From Cryptomeria japonica (taxonomy: Eukaryota; Streptophyta; Pinopsida; Cupressales; Cupressaceae), in the NCBI RefSeq assembly GCF_030272615.1, contig NC_081406.1, forward strand, positions 144,992,091 to 145,056,090: a stretch of DNA of 64,000 nt, written 5' to 3'. Position 1 is the first letter of the stretch. The number at the start of each line of letters is the position of its first letter. Position numbers and translations under genes: made by a program. Below the pieces are notes generated by a model. The model searched no databases. It was not told the origin of the DNA and saw only the letters and a list, made by a program, of their open reading frames with translations. Shown piece after piece: positions 45,801 through 57,800 of the stretch.

Positions 45801-46861
45801 TGAGAGCAGCCACTGTCAATGATCCACTCATTGGAATCATCAAACTGGGAGACAAGAGCCTTCTTGTCTATCACATCTTCCTTTACAACAACGAACACAA
45901 TGTCTTCATTTTCTTCATCTTTAGATTCCTCATCTGTGACACCTTCATCAACTGCCACAAAACAATTTCTCCAGTTTCCTCCTTTGAATTTCTTGAACCT
46001 TTCCGGTTTGTCCTTGTTGTCACTATTAGGACAGTTCATAGCAATATGTCCTATTCTGTTGCAGGAGAAACATTTCAAAGGTAGTTTACCTTTGTATTTA
46101 CCAATTCTTTTTGGGAATCTCCTGGCCAGAAGAGTTTCAAATTCCATCAGAAACTCTTCATCCTTCATCTCTCTATTCTGACTAGGTTCCCCATTAGTGC
46201 TAGCCTCTTTTCCTTTTCTGGATGGTATAGCAGAAGCTTTAAAAGCTGATTCTGACTTTTGAACACTACCATCAAAGCTATTTAGCTCATAGGCTATCAA
46301 CTTGGCTATGATGGAGTCCAAGGATGCCTTAGACTTGTCTATTGATCTCAGCTCCTGAATAGTAGCAACCCTTCTTGCATAGACCGGCAACAAGGATCTT
46401 AGGACTTTACTTACCACAGTGGAATCTTCTATTTTGCCACCTGCTCTCTTTATTTCTCCAACAAATGTTTTGATTCTTATTCCATACTGCTAAATGGTCT
46501 CTCCTTCAACCATTCTCATGTCTTCAAACTTTCCTCTCAAGCTCTCTTCCTTAGCCTGTTTTACATGCTCATCATCACCATAGATATTTTCAAGAGCATC
46601 CCATACTTCTTTGGGATTTGCCTTGTCCTGAACATCAATAAGCTCAATGTTAGATAGACTACTGATGAGGGCTTCCATGACTTGCCCATTTTCTTGTGTC
46701 TCTCTCTTTTGGTCATCGGTGAGAGTACCGGTAGGAACAACATATACATTTTCAACATAACTCCAGTGTTGAACACCCATAATTTTGATGAATATCTTCA
46801 TTCTGTCTTTCCATATACCAAAGTTTTCCCTGTTGAACTTTGGACCTTCCCTCTTCATCAT
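42803..46861 (-). pseudogene. Copia gag-pol polyprotein of element A, four TAG stops
   Basis: A single frame runs from ATG 46861 (MMKREGPKFNREN) to TAG 42803-42805. Order: copia Gag core ('WKDRMKIFIKIMG', 'EVWDALENIYG'); a CCHC knuckle 'CFSCNRIGHIAMNC' at about 46072-46031; protease 'WIIDSGCSHHMTGD' near 45825; integrase zinc region 'WHRRFCH...CRECQLGK' and core 'LVHTDLCGPM' then 'ILIDDCSRMVWV'; reverse transcriptase 'AFLNGVLEEEVYIEQPDGF' and 'EVFVDDIIFGG' (FVDD in place of the usual YVDD); RNase H 'VFTDANWAG'. TAG codons interrupt it at 46490-46492, 45218-45220, 43142-43144 and 43079-43081, with no frameshift seen. Undamaged relatives would supply all enzymes for retrotransposition. This copy cannot make a full product without readthrough. 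Confidence 0.93.
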
Positions 46862-46916
46862 TTGGCTAGGATCTTTTCCTCAAGCGGTTAAGCTTACAAC
46901 ATAGAGAACCTGGAGT

Positions 46917-46928
46917 GCTCTGATACTA
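46917..46928 (-). other. Element A primer binding site
   Basis: The minus strand reads TAGTATCAGAGC, one mismatch from the initiator-Met-tRNA complement, two bases inside the 5' LTR. Confidence 0.8.
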
Positions 46929-46930
46929 AT

Positions 46931-48510
46931 TGATAACTCAATGATGAACCACTAGTACCAAACCGGTACTGAGAGGGGGGGGTGAATCAGTACAAACAAA
47001 TATAGTCCAAAACTGGTTTGACAGCAAACACTCACAATGACTGATAAATTGAGATACCAATAAAACAGAGTGCAACCGGTAGCATCCAGAATAACTCAAT
47101 CAGTCATGAACCGGTCACTTACTAAGCTTTTCTCTTAGCTCAATACCACATTATCATAATATTCTCATGCATGAACTAGTAGACCTAACCATCAAATCTT
47201 CACAACAATGAGTTCAATATGTTTTATAGACAGGCATAAAACATAGAAACTTCATGTGCAATCAAATAAAACAAAGCATCACAAGACAAAAGTATTTCAC
47301 ATGACACACATATTTTTCACGTGGAAACCCAACTGGGAAAAACCACGGTGGGGATGAATACCCACAAGCTGCTTTTTGAACTTTTAGAAGTCCGCTCTGT
47401 TAGGAGCCTTGTCCGGTTAAGAACATTACAATAGGTTCTAGTAGGAACTGATCCTGTTAGGGATCACCCAGTTAAGGGTTAAACCCGGTAGGGTCACCTT
47501 GTTAGAGGATTTTAAGAACTCAATAGCCGAAAGGATCTCCTAAGCTTCTCTAGCTTCTCAGAACTCATTAGCTTCGAGTTACCCAGTTAAGGGATTTACA
47601 GCAAGCCGGTTAAGACCACCCGATTTAAGGGATTTTGAATCAAGCCAGCTAAGGCTACCCTGTTAGGGGATTTTGCAACTGTTGAAGTGGTTAGAGATCA
47701 ATAGGTATTACAATGATCTGTTAACACTACTTAATACTAATACAAATCCGTTTAGGCTCCTCTTTTCCTTCTGCACATACATTTTGCAGGTATCTCTTTT
47801 CTCCTATGGTCTGGCAAGAATCTTGTATCACTTTTGTTGGATACACACTCACAACTTTTTGCCAACAACTTTAGACAGAAACCTAACATCGACCTTATAG
47901 GGAACATACGGGTCAGTAGCAAAAACCCTAAACCCTAAACCTGTTAGGTTGAGCAATTCAAACGGTTTGATCCTGACCATTGAAACATATTGCATTGAAT
48001 GCACCAGTCTTGAGTCAATCTCAAGACATTCTCCATCATCCATTATCCACCGTTTTCATGGTGGTTGATAACCCATCATGCATTAACACTATTTGACAGA
48101 CTTCACACATTCTTGAGGTAGATAGGAATAGTCTTCTTCATGCAAGATCCTTCACGTGCACAGAGCTTACGTGGCAACATGATCTGTCCTCCATCATACT
48201 ACTAACTCATCACACAAAGATCATTGATTGAGTCACACAGACTTGAGATACTCCAACTGGAAACCTCGAAGTGGAAGCTGCCTTACCAACCGGTAGTCAT
48301 ACAGTGCTTCCATGTGCCGGTTCCCATAACTGCATGCTGGTTCACTTTGAACAAATGTGCCGCTTCACTTTGGCATATACCAGTTCACACATATGCCAGT
48401 ATCTCTTTCTTCACTTATCTCATGTGCCGGTTCACACTATGTCTCATATTGACATCAATGACAACATACAATATCATTATGTCTTCATGCCAGTTTACAT
48501 AAGGCTCATG
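46931..48510 (-). repeat. Element A 5' LTR, outer end missing
   Basis: This 1580-bp copy aligns with 40890-42487 through its whole length. The match ends at GGCTCATG (48510), so the terminal 21 bp (equivalent of 42488-42508, including TGTTGGCA) are absent. Many differences between the two LTRs are G/A or C/T at CCGG-containing words, such as ACCGGT against ACCAGT. Confidence 0.9.
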
Positions 48511-50934
48511 AAAGTATCGGGAAAGTACAAGTGATTCATGTGTAGATCAATATATCATTCACCTATTAATTCCTAGAAACATTCTCAAATAAACAAGCAA
48601 AGAGGCATGTTGAGTGCATATATACATTTTATGTTGCCATGATATAAGTAAGATATCAAACATGTAACTTAGATTGATTTGCAATTTCATTCATAAATAT
48701 AAGATCTTCCTTGTGGATTTTTGAATGCATAATGTCTCATTGATTTCAATATCTTTATTGCAAGTACTCTTTTCAAAATGAAACTCCACTCATTAAGGTC
48801 TCTTACTAAATGCAAATCAGTTATCCTATCAATGATGATACATTTTGCATGCATTTTATGGGGAAATCTTATTAATAACTATGGTTGGGTTGTTAATTGT
48901 TTTGTGAAAATATATACAAGTAGATTGGGACATTAGAGTTATAAACACCATAAAGCATGTTTGAGATCACTGTCCTAATTGTAACAGTCAACCACCTTTC
49001 GCCCAAGGCCACACCAACATCGTTGTGACACCAAGGTTTGTGCATACTGGTGTAAGGGCTACTCTTAGGACATTTCATTACCATTACATATACACACCTA
49101 ATGGGGTTTCCAAACACAACTTGTTTGAGTAGGCAGTATCACTGGTAAACTTGTGATTGTCCCAATTGGTACCCTTAGGACAGTCATTAATATTTGGTCT
49201 ATGGCACTTTTTATGGCTTCTAAATGCTTCTATGGGGTGTGCAGGGGTCCCACACATCTCTTCCAAAATTCCATCCAAGGCACTTCACTCTCACCTATCT
49301 TATATTCCAATTTCTCTATACTGCTATCCCAGATGTCTGATACATGTTGTTAACATTGCTTTGATAACTCCAAATTCATATCTAAGCTCATCCTAAGGTA
49401 ACATGTTCATAGTCAATCAATAAGCTTTCTCTATGTGATTTCAAGTAAGATATTGATCTATATAGTTAATTTTGGGATTGATTTGAGGGATACATCCATT
49501 GTCAAACCTTAAGAAAATTTTGTTCCATATCATAGATTTATTTTGTTTTAATTCTCAGTGAGTAATTTTCAATAGTAATAAAGTGGTATATATCCTTATA
49601 TTTCAATGAAAAAAGATCAGTTATTTGAATAAATACATATAAACATAAAACATATTTTTCAAATCTTATCTATTACAATTAAATATATATAACGATACCA
49701 TATTATACATATCCCCATTTATATGATGAACAATAAAGACTTCTTTACAGTATTATATATTCATTATAGTTGATAATTCTTACCAAAAAAAAGAAAGATA
49801 AGAGTTTATATGTTGAACCGTTCTTAAATAGATATGGTTGCAAATTGCTTTGATATATTATGTATAATAGATTGCTATAATCAAATTTTTGTGCTATACT
49901 CTTGGATCCAATACTCATGATTTTGGATTTTAGATAGCATGCCTCACTAGATTACTTTGGACTATATGTGTAGATTCATTGTGGTTTATGCTAAAAGAAT
50001 TCAAACAATTGTATATAGTTTATGGTTAACTTCACTTAAGAAACTCATGTCTCATCTCAATTATGTTCAATTACATTGTCAATTTGAAGATTTGGTCAAG
50101 TTTGAGGTAGGAACTCAAATTCCTCCTTTGTTTTACAATTGAATTGATTTTAGTTTGTTGCAAATGAATTGTTGAGTGAATTAAAGTATTCTTCCAATTT
50201 AAATATCTCCATTTGGATGATTATATGATTTGTATGAACCAAATTTGGAAATTACAAGTATATATGAGGTTATGTTGTTCAATTCTATTTGGAATGTTGA
50301 AGTGACAAATCGAGGGAGTATTGTATTGTTGAGTTGATTAGAATCAAAAGGCTAATCTTGCATTTTCATTTTAAGCACTTTGAAATTTCAGGGTTTTTGA
50401 GGTCCATTAGTTAAGGGTGTTTGTCTTGGTCCCATAGACTATTTAGTCTCGTGGATGTCACTAAAATATTTCATTCATTCATTCAGCAATGGTAATTGGC
50501 CTCATGACTGGTTTTTGGTCCAAAGTTGGGAATTATTGAAAAGTGGTATTTGATGATTTTGAGAAGATATTCTATTATGGAATCATGATAACATATATGT
50601 GAATTTTGATAAGGGATCAATTGGGATCCGTTCTCTTGGTGTTGTGCCCAATTGAGTATGTCTTGCTTATGTATGAAAATGGCATTTTGCAATTGAGATA
50701 ATTTGATGTATTTGGGATGTCTTGCATTTAGATATGGCATGAGCTTAGTCCTAGAGTGAGACTAGGGAGTGGCTCCCACTAATGTCCCTCGTCTGAAAGT
50801 GGTACGCTTGGAATTCATGTTTGGGGAGTTTTGTAATCAAGTGATAACATAACAATAGACTTGGGTTAAAATAAATAACAAGAAAATTGGTTCCTTGAGC
50901 ACGTCTTGAGGGATATCACAACACCAAGGGTGTT
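48511..50934. other. CACTA interior, no gene recognised
   Basis: AT-rich non-coding sequence. The short ORFs (48893-49117, 49084-49396, 49957-50142, 50483-50740) carry no domain, overlap on both strands and look accidental. Confidence 0.4.
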
Positions 50935-51515
50935 TTGGGAAGGCATGCTCACACATGGAGCGTTGGGACTTGTGCGAAGAGGCATGCCCACTCACACAAG
51001 GATTATGTGATCATTGTTCCCATTCACATGAGAGAATGCTTGGTTCCATATGGTTTGTCCCCATGTAGCACATATGATGAAAGGCATGCCTGCACATGGA
51101 GCATTGGGACTTGTGCAAATAGACATACACGCTCATGTAGCATAGGGATTGTGTGATTTTAGATCTCGTCTGTATGAGAGAATGCTTGGTTCCATATGGT
51201 GCGTCCCCATGAGCACATACAATGAAAGGCAAGCCCACAAATGGAGTGTTGGGACTTGTGCAAAGAGACATTCCCACTCATGTAGTACAGGGATTGTGTG
51301 ATCATTGTTCTCATATGTATGAGATAATGCCTGGTTCCATATGGTGCATCCCCATGAGCACATATGATGAAATGCATGCTCGCACATGGAGCATTGGGAC
51401 TTGTCGAAAGAGACATGCCTTCTCATGTAGCACAAGGATTGCACGATCATCCTTCTCATCCATATGAGAGAATTCTTGGTTCCTTATGGTGCGTCCCCAC
51501 GAGCACATATGATGA
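50935..51515. repeat. Tandem array, about four units of 144-147 bp
   Basis: Anchor words recur at regular spacing: GGTTCCATATGGT (or TTATGGT in the last unit) near 51041, 51188, 51332 and 51477, and CATGGAGCRTTGGGACTTGT in each unit. Units contain CATGAGAGAATGCTTGG and CCCCATGAGCACATATGATGAAA. The period is not a multiple of three, so several overlapping ORFs (50935-51156, 51011-51277, 51133-51459, 51159-51416, 51311-51586) appear in different frames. They are repeat artefacts. Confidence 0.85.
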
Positions 51516-52930
51516 CACTTCCTCCACTGCACTCTAGAATCTAATGCCTTGTGTATTTTTAAAGTAGTAACCCTATGTGGATTCATGACTTGGTATCATC
51601 CTTCTCTATTGATGTTGCACTGTATTGTTCCATTACTTGTGTCATGTACGCATCGTGTATGGCATGTGTGAGCCTATCATCCCCCTTGTATACTTTGATT
51701 GACTATTTGGAACTATCTCCACACAAGCACAATGGGGTGGACCTAAGGGTTCCACGTGGTCGGGTGGCATTGCAAACCACCATTGGGGACCGATGGACTC
51801 AATTCGTGATCACCTTGGAGAGCACTTCCACCTTCCTCAACACATGTTCTTTCTCTTTCAGCTATTCTTGCAAGTTGTAATTCAAATGTATATTGAAATA
51901 AGCATTGTAATCATTGATGATATGTATATTAAACACTTTAAGTGGATATTGATGTAATTAAACATAATTTATATGGTTTATGCTAACTTCACTTAAGTAT
52001 ATTATGGGCCCATAACCCATAGGTCCTAAGATCAATTTCATAACTAGAAAATAAGATATCTAAATGAGTTGAAAAATTTTAGGAGTAAACATGTGGGCAT
52101 GTTGAACTATACAGGGGGAGAGATGACCTTTGAAATTTTATTTTTCTATACCAAAATTTAAATTCAAATACCCTAATTACTTAAACAAAAGAAAGGTTTG
52201 AACTATTTTATATCAAGTGTTTTGTGGGTGGTCATAATGCATTTATGTTTTCTTTTAAGATGCTAGTAACATTATTTTTAGTACTATCTTTACATATTGT
52301 ACTTTTCTATTGGACTCGATCAACCCAATAACCTTGTACATGTGATTTATTTTATTAAATAGGATATTCATGTAGTTCGGAATGCATGATTATCGTCTTT
52401 GAATATATGTTGAATATATAATAATGAGTGACTACTTAGTATGAGATATATACATGTCATTCAATATGTATATGTCATGTATTCACATAGGATGACACTT
52501 TATATGAGATTATCAATTTGGGATATACTTATAAGAAATATGTGTATATATAGTAGATAAATTCATTTCATGTATATATATAGTAGATAAGTTTTGGTAG
52601 CTCCCAACAACAACTAACTTAGATAAGGTAGATAAAGTCATTTCATCTCCCTGATTAGCTTTAAAGGCTCTTGTATTTGGGTTAGCTAATTCCCTATCAA
52701 CACCATTTTTAATAGGTTTACCAGTACTTAGTGGTTCATACAGTCCTCTTAGGAGTTGGACCATCTCAACCATGGTGTGCCTAATCATATTAGCTTGAAA
52801 CCAATGCGCCTCATATTATCTTGAAACCTATGCCCCCTATTGGTAGCTGATGGGGATAGAATATCATTCGCTGTACATATCACTGAGGTGTGCTTTATGT
52901 TTAGATAATAATAAAAAAAAAATTTAAATA
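51516..52930. other. CACTA interior, no gene recognised
   Basis: The ORF at 51575-51880 (101 codons) has no motif I know. The remainder is AT-rich. TATATAGTAGATAA is repeated at 52546 and 52576. Confidence 0.35.
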
Positions 52931-53431
52931 ATTTCCGTCGGAATTACGACGAAGACTAAACTTTCCACCGATGATGGAATCATCGAACCAACAGTGTTCT
53001 CGTCAGTGCAAAGTTTTTGGAATCCGTTAAAATTCTGGCTCAAACTACACAAACATCCGATGAGGATGTTGTATGTCCAACAACACTTCCTTATCAGACG
53101 GTGGCCGATGCATATTAATGGACTGATGACAAAACCGTCAGACAAACAACATTTCCATCGGTGCAAAGTTTCAAACCTTCGTCGACATTCCGACAAAAAT
53201 CTAAACAAACATCCGATGAGGATGTTGTATGTACGATGACTTTTTTTACCAGAAGAGCGATCATGCCCACCATCGACAGAGTCCATGGGGTCGTTGTAAT
53301 GCCAACGGTCAGAGGCATCATCAAAAAGTTCGACGATGAGTTTTCAACGGCTACTTTTGTCGGCAGTCCGACGAAAACTAGTCGCAATTCCGACAATCGA
53401 TCGTCGGAAATTAGCCCCAAATATACTAGTG
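52930..53431 (+). repeat. CACTA right subterminal repeats and terminus
   Basis: Dense copies of CCGTCGGAATTACGACGA, CATCCGATGAGGATGTTG (twice, near 53070 and 53213), CCATCGGTGCAAAGTTT, CATTCCGACA, CCGACGAAAAC and TCGTCGGAAATT lead to the end ATACTAGTG at 53431. This is the inverted counterpart of the left end at 21146. All ORFs in this stretch, including 53161-53493 and 53519-53115, are artefacts of the repeats. Confidence 0.75.
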
Positions 53432-54860
53432 TCAAGGCGTGGTTCCCTGGGACAAGACCAGGGTGTGGTAACTTGGTCCCCAAGGTTTTGTAGCTTTCTA
53501 TGCCATATCTGTATCTCAAGCCCTCAAGACCCCAGATCTAGAGTTTCAGCTTCCTGTCACTACAAGGACCAAGGTGCCCAATTCCCTGGTCTTGCACAAT
53601 CTGCATCAGATTTTAGTAGCAGGTGCACCTCTGAGTCCATTTTTTAGTCCTTCATTCTATATCTCAGTTTCAGTTTAGATATAATCTTCATTTTAGTTTA
53701 TATGTGGTTTATTTCTCATCTCCTAGTATAGTTGATTGTGGCATCATATTTTGCATATCTAATCTTCATTACAATAAAGGAATAGAAACCCTAAGAGATA
53801 TTTGTTGACTCTCTCTTCCCTATAAGAAGTAGTCAAAGGGAGATATCTTCCTAGGCTCTTTTGTATTCCACGGTGTGTACATGAGTGTGGGTTTATCTCT
53901 TAGTTACTTGGTTCCATTTTTATGCTCCACACATAGAATTCATCTAACTGATACAAAGATGGCCATAGAGGTTCTAATATTGATTAGAAGTAGTAATAAA
54001 TGTGAAATAAAACCTGAGACATGGTCCATCATGTATGAAAAAAATAATCAATCAAGGAGAAGGAATGTGCATTCTATTATGCATGCATAAGGAATTTTAG
54101 AGGAAGAACGTGGATATCAAAGAAGATAATAACATATAATTTTTCCTTGGCAATTATATTTATAGAATTTCTTATGGGGTGGGATCCACTATAATGCATG
54201 AAATACACATCTATTTCATGAGTTCCTCTATTTATAGAGGATTGTTATAATCATTATTAGATATCTGATTTGTGGAGAAAGTAATGGTAGGTGTAGGAGG
54301 AGAATGATGAATCAAATAAGTAATAACCAAGTTGTAGAACCTTCAATTGTGAAAATGAATGAGCATTAAAGGAGGTTCTTGGTAACACACATTGGTGTGA
54401 TGATTATGTGGTTAGAAGTGGGAAAAAAATTGTTTGATCATAATATTTATGTAATTGGTGGCGGAATGCTAGGGAAACATAGTAAATATTTATATATTTT
54501 AATTGGGATGTGCAACTAATTGGTTTCCCTTATATTTAATCTTATAATAAGGATAAAATTGGAATCAACAAGACCCTATATAAAATGTCATAAGAACATT
54601 TAACTCTCAATTTCTTGCCTAAGGACTTGATATATTGATAAAATTTATTTAGGATCATGTGTTTTTGGAAGGGGAATTCCAATATATATAGGCTGGATGG
54701 GTGGAACATGGACGATATTTTGGGAAATTATTTGAAGAGAATATTATGAAGCGATTCAATTATCTTAGTGAATCGTAAAGAACTTTACAGATGCATGGAT
54801 ACTACCATAGTTGAAGAATAGTGTGACACTAAAATATCAACTTAATTGGCATTAGATGGA
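53432..54860 (+). other. Right part of the interrupted gypsy-type LTR, then non-coding
   Basis: The first 210 bases contain ACCAGG, CCAAGG and CCCTGG words (also seen at 1-330) and follow directly on the CACTA right end. No coding region was recognised; the 71-codon ORF at 53875-54090 has no domain. The assignment as LTR is inferred from the left flank (20000-21145). Confidence 0.3.
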
Positions 54861-57800
54861 GTGTTCCTAATGCAACAAGAATTGTCATAGATCTATATGT
54901 TGTCATGTTGAATCTCTCTAAAACTAAACTCACATACTTACTTTGTCTTAACCAAATCTTTCTGTCATATCTATCTCTTTTTATCTATATTCCTAGAATG
55001 TACCTACTTGCACCTAAATCTTTCATCTCAAATTGTGTTGACAACTAAGACTTTGAGTCAAAAAACAAATATGAATTCCCAAATAGTATTATATCATCCA
55101 CATAATGCAATAATGATAATATTACCATTATCATTTTTGAAATAAACATAATAATTAGATTTCGACCTCTAAAATCCAAACTCAACGCATAGGAGACTAT
55201 TTAGACCATACAAAAAAAATCAATTTGCAAACTAGATTTTCTTTACCTTTTAACATGAAATGCTCTAGTTGTGATATGTAAATCTATTTTACCAAATCAC
55301 CATGAGGGAATGATTTCTTTGAATCCATTTTCTCAATTTCCGAATCATGAGTTTTAGTAAGTGATAATAAGAATCAAATGCATATTATCTTTGTAACGGG
55401 AGATAAAATATCACCATAATCTATTTCTCCAACCTTAGGATTCCCTTTCACAACCAACCATTCTTTATGTTTCTCAACACTACCATTAGAACCAAAAAAG
55501 TTCTTGAATAGCCATTTGCATCCCACAAGCTTATGTTCTTTAGGAAAAGGTAACAGATCCCAAATATTAGTCTTTTTCAAAGATTCCATCTCATTGTTCA
55601 TGGCTTCCATCCAAGAATTTGCATTGCCCATACCCATAACCTCTCTAATAGTCCTAGGATCATCATTGTTAGCAATAAAAGAAAAACTATAATTGGAATA
55701 TAACAATAAATAACCAAAACTATTTGGTTGCTGCCTTTTTCTAGAAGACCTCCTCAAAGGATGAGGTCGAGGTTCTTCATCTTCTTTTAAAATTTTAGTG
55801 TTGATAAATCTATCCTCATCAGTAGGTCCATTAGCATCTCGTAGTTCTCTCCTTGAGGTAGAAGGAATATGAAATACCTCCTTATTTTGTTTCTCCTCTT
55901 TCTCTGGTTGTAGCTCAACACTAGGAGGTTTCATTTGTCTGGAAATAACACTTCTCCTTTAGAAAGCCTACTTTATCACTAGATCCTAAATCTTGTACCC
56001 TTTTACACCAAACCATAGCCGATAAAGATACACTTCACTCCCTTATTCTCTAACTTAGGTCTTTTTACACTTAGATCATGAGCATAAGATTCACAACCAT
56101 ATACTCTAATATGTACCATCAAGTGCTTATTTATTGAACTCACCTCCATAGGTGTCTTATTGACAAGTGTCGATGTAGGAGATATATATTTACTAGATAG
56201 AAGATAGTGGTTATAGCTTAAGCCTAAAAAATTGTTAGAGACCGGCACCACAAAGAATATTCCTAGCCCTCTCCATCAACATCTCATTAATCCTCTTCAC
56301 AACTCCATTAAATTGAGGGGTGTATGGAGTTGTCTTATTTCTTTGAATCCCATGATCCTTACATAGCCTATTGAAATTTCCTAACCAAAACTCACCACCA
56401 TTGTTAGTCCTCAAACACTTAATCTTTATAGTAATCTAATTGAGAGCCTTTAACTCCTTCAACCAATTGAATAATTTATATTTCCTTATGATAAAATAAA
56501 ATAAAATTCCTATAATAGTCATTAATGAATGATACAAAATAAATAAATTTTGAAATCAAATGAATATTAACAAGACCAAAAAATCATAATGTATAAAGTC
56601 CAACAAACCATAATATTTGTTGGGACCAGATCAAAATTAAACATGGTTTTGTTTACCATAAATACATTATTCACATAAAGCAATTTCAAGATTACAATCA
56701 TCAAGCCCCTCTAGGAGGCATTTATCTTTCAAGGTTTTGAGCCTATTCCCACCAAAATAACCAAGTCTTTGGTGCCATAACATTGTCTTCTCTACTACAA
56801 GTTTCATCTCCAAAGAATTAGCATCCTTAGATACCTAGAAAGCATGCCCTCAAAATATAGAAGAAATATTTATCCTCACAGCTTGATCTAATAGTGAGGA
56901 TAAAGAATCTAGAGTCATGTTCTTGGAATCAACAGAAGCACCATTACACTAAACTATGCATGCATCCAACTTATATAAGGAACCTATCTTAACACCCTTA
57001 TCAAGCACCATATAGCTTCTAGTCAACTTGCATCCACCTTACGAGAAAAAAAATGCACATCCACATCACTTGGTTTACTTATAGAGAGTATATTTTGTGC
57101 CAAAACTAGGATGTGTATAAGAACATCAATCCCCTTCACTCTATCACCAGGGAATCTAATCTTGGCTCTTCCATAAATAAGAACCTTCAAATGAGAATCA
57201 TCACCAAGATGCACCTTCCCACCATCATATTCTTCATAATTTGAAAACCAACCCCTATGTGAGGTCATGTAAAAAGATTCACCTGAATCTATCAACAACA
57301 CATCTTCTAAAGCACGTGTCTTCAAGGCTATGACAAATCCTTCATCATCATCATAAGAATATTTTTCTGAATCTTAATCAGAGTGTCTCTTCTTTCTTTT
57401 CTCCTTGTAATATTTATTGAATTGATAGGTTTTATAGTAGTTACAACAATTTGATTTAGATTTTACAGAAGACTTGGATCTCCCATGGGATTTGGATCTG
57501 CCTCTTTTCGCTTTCTTGTCCTTCTTCTCTCCTTTCTCTTTCAATCTACCAAAAACTGCAAGAGCCTCCTTAGCTAACTCAAAAGTTTTCCTTCACATCT
57601 ACTTAAAAATTAATGATGCTACCACCGCATCCATATTGAACTTGGTAGTTGTACACTCGATATTGATAACAAGGCTGTCCCATGAGAAACAAAAAACACA
57701 ATAGATGCATGCAACAATCCTCCTCAATCTTCTCACCAACAAAACCCAACTAAGCAACAATCATGTTGAATGCATTGAGAGGATCAACAATGGATCCTCC

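Larger units (their letters stand above)
40890..48510 (-). mobile_element. Element A: full-length copia retrotransposon, decayed
   Basis: On the minus strand it has a 5' LTR (48510-46931), primer site (46928-46917), gag-protease-integrase-reverse transcriptase-RNase H in one frame (46861-42803), multiple purine tracts, and a 3' LTR (42508-40890). Integrase before reverse transcriptase defines Ty1/copia. The repeated polypurine tracts before the 3' LTR are a feature described for the Sirevirus lineage, which I suggest but cannot confirm. The outer 21 bp of the 5' LTR are missing and no target duplication is visible (GTACC to the left, AAAGT to the right). Four in-frame TAG codons make the copy non-autonomous. 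Confidence 0.9.
21146..53431 (+). mobile_element. CACTA (En/Spm) DNA transposon with nested insertions
   Basis: The left end reads CACTAATACGTTTGG and the right end, on the other strand, reads CACTAGTATATTTGG. Both continue into TTCCGACGA, the repeated subterminal word. Between them on the plus strand lie a Transposase_21-type transposase, a SET-domain ORF and a TNPA-like gene, the gene content and order expected of CACTA plus one extra gene. The flanking triplets CCA (21143-21145) and TCA (53432-53434) agree at two of three positions, so the 3-bp target duplication is only tentative. Subtracting nested elements B, A and the D LTR leaves about 16 kb, within the range of plant CACTA elements. 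The ends might belong to two different relatives. Confidence 0.65.

Noticed and set aside
43142-46891. Plus-strand ORFs at 44003-44317, 44414-44686, 44723-44962, 45078-45332, 45528-46181, 46682-46891
   Set aside because: They lie opposite the strongly supported copia gag-pol frame and carry no motifs.
51011-51586. Set of overlapping 80-110-residue ORFs on both strands
   Set aside because: They are produced by the 145-bp tandem repeat, and no frame is conserved between units.
53115-53519. 134-residue minus-strand ORF and the overlapping ORFs at 52924-53493
   Set aside because: They fall in CACTA subterminal repeats plus flank, with no protein motif.
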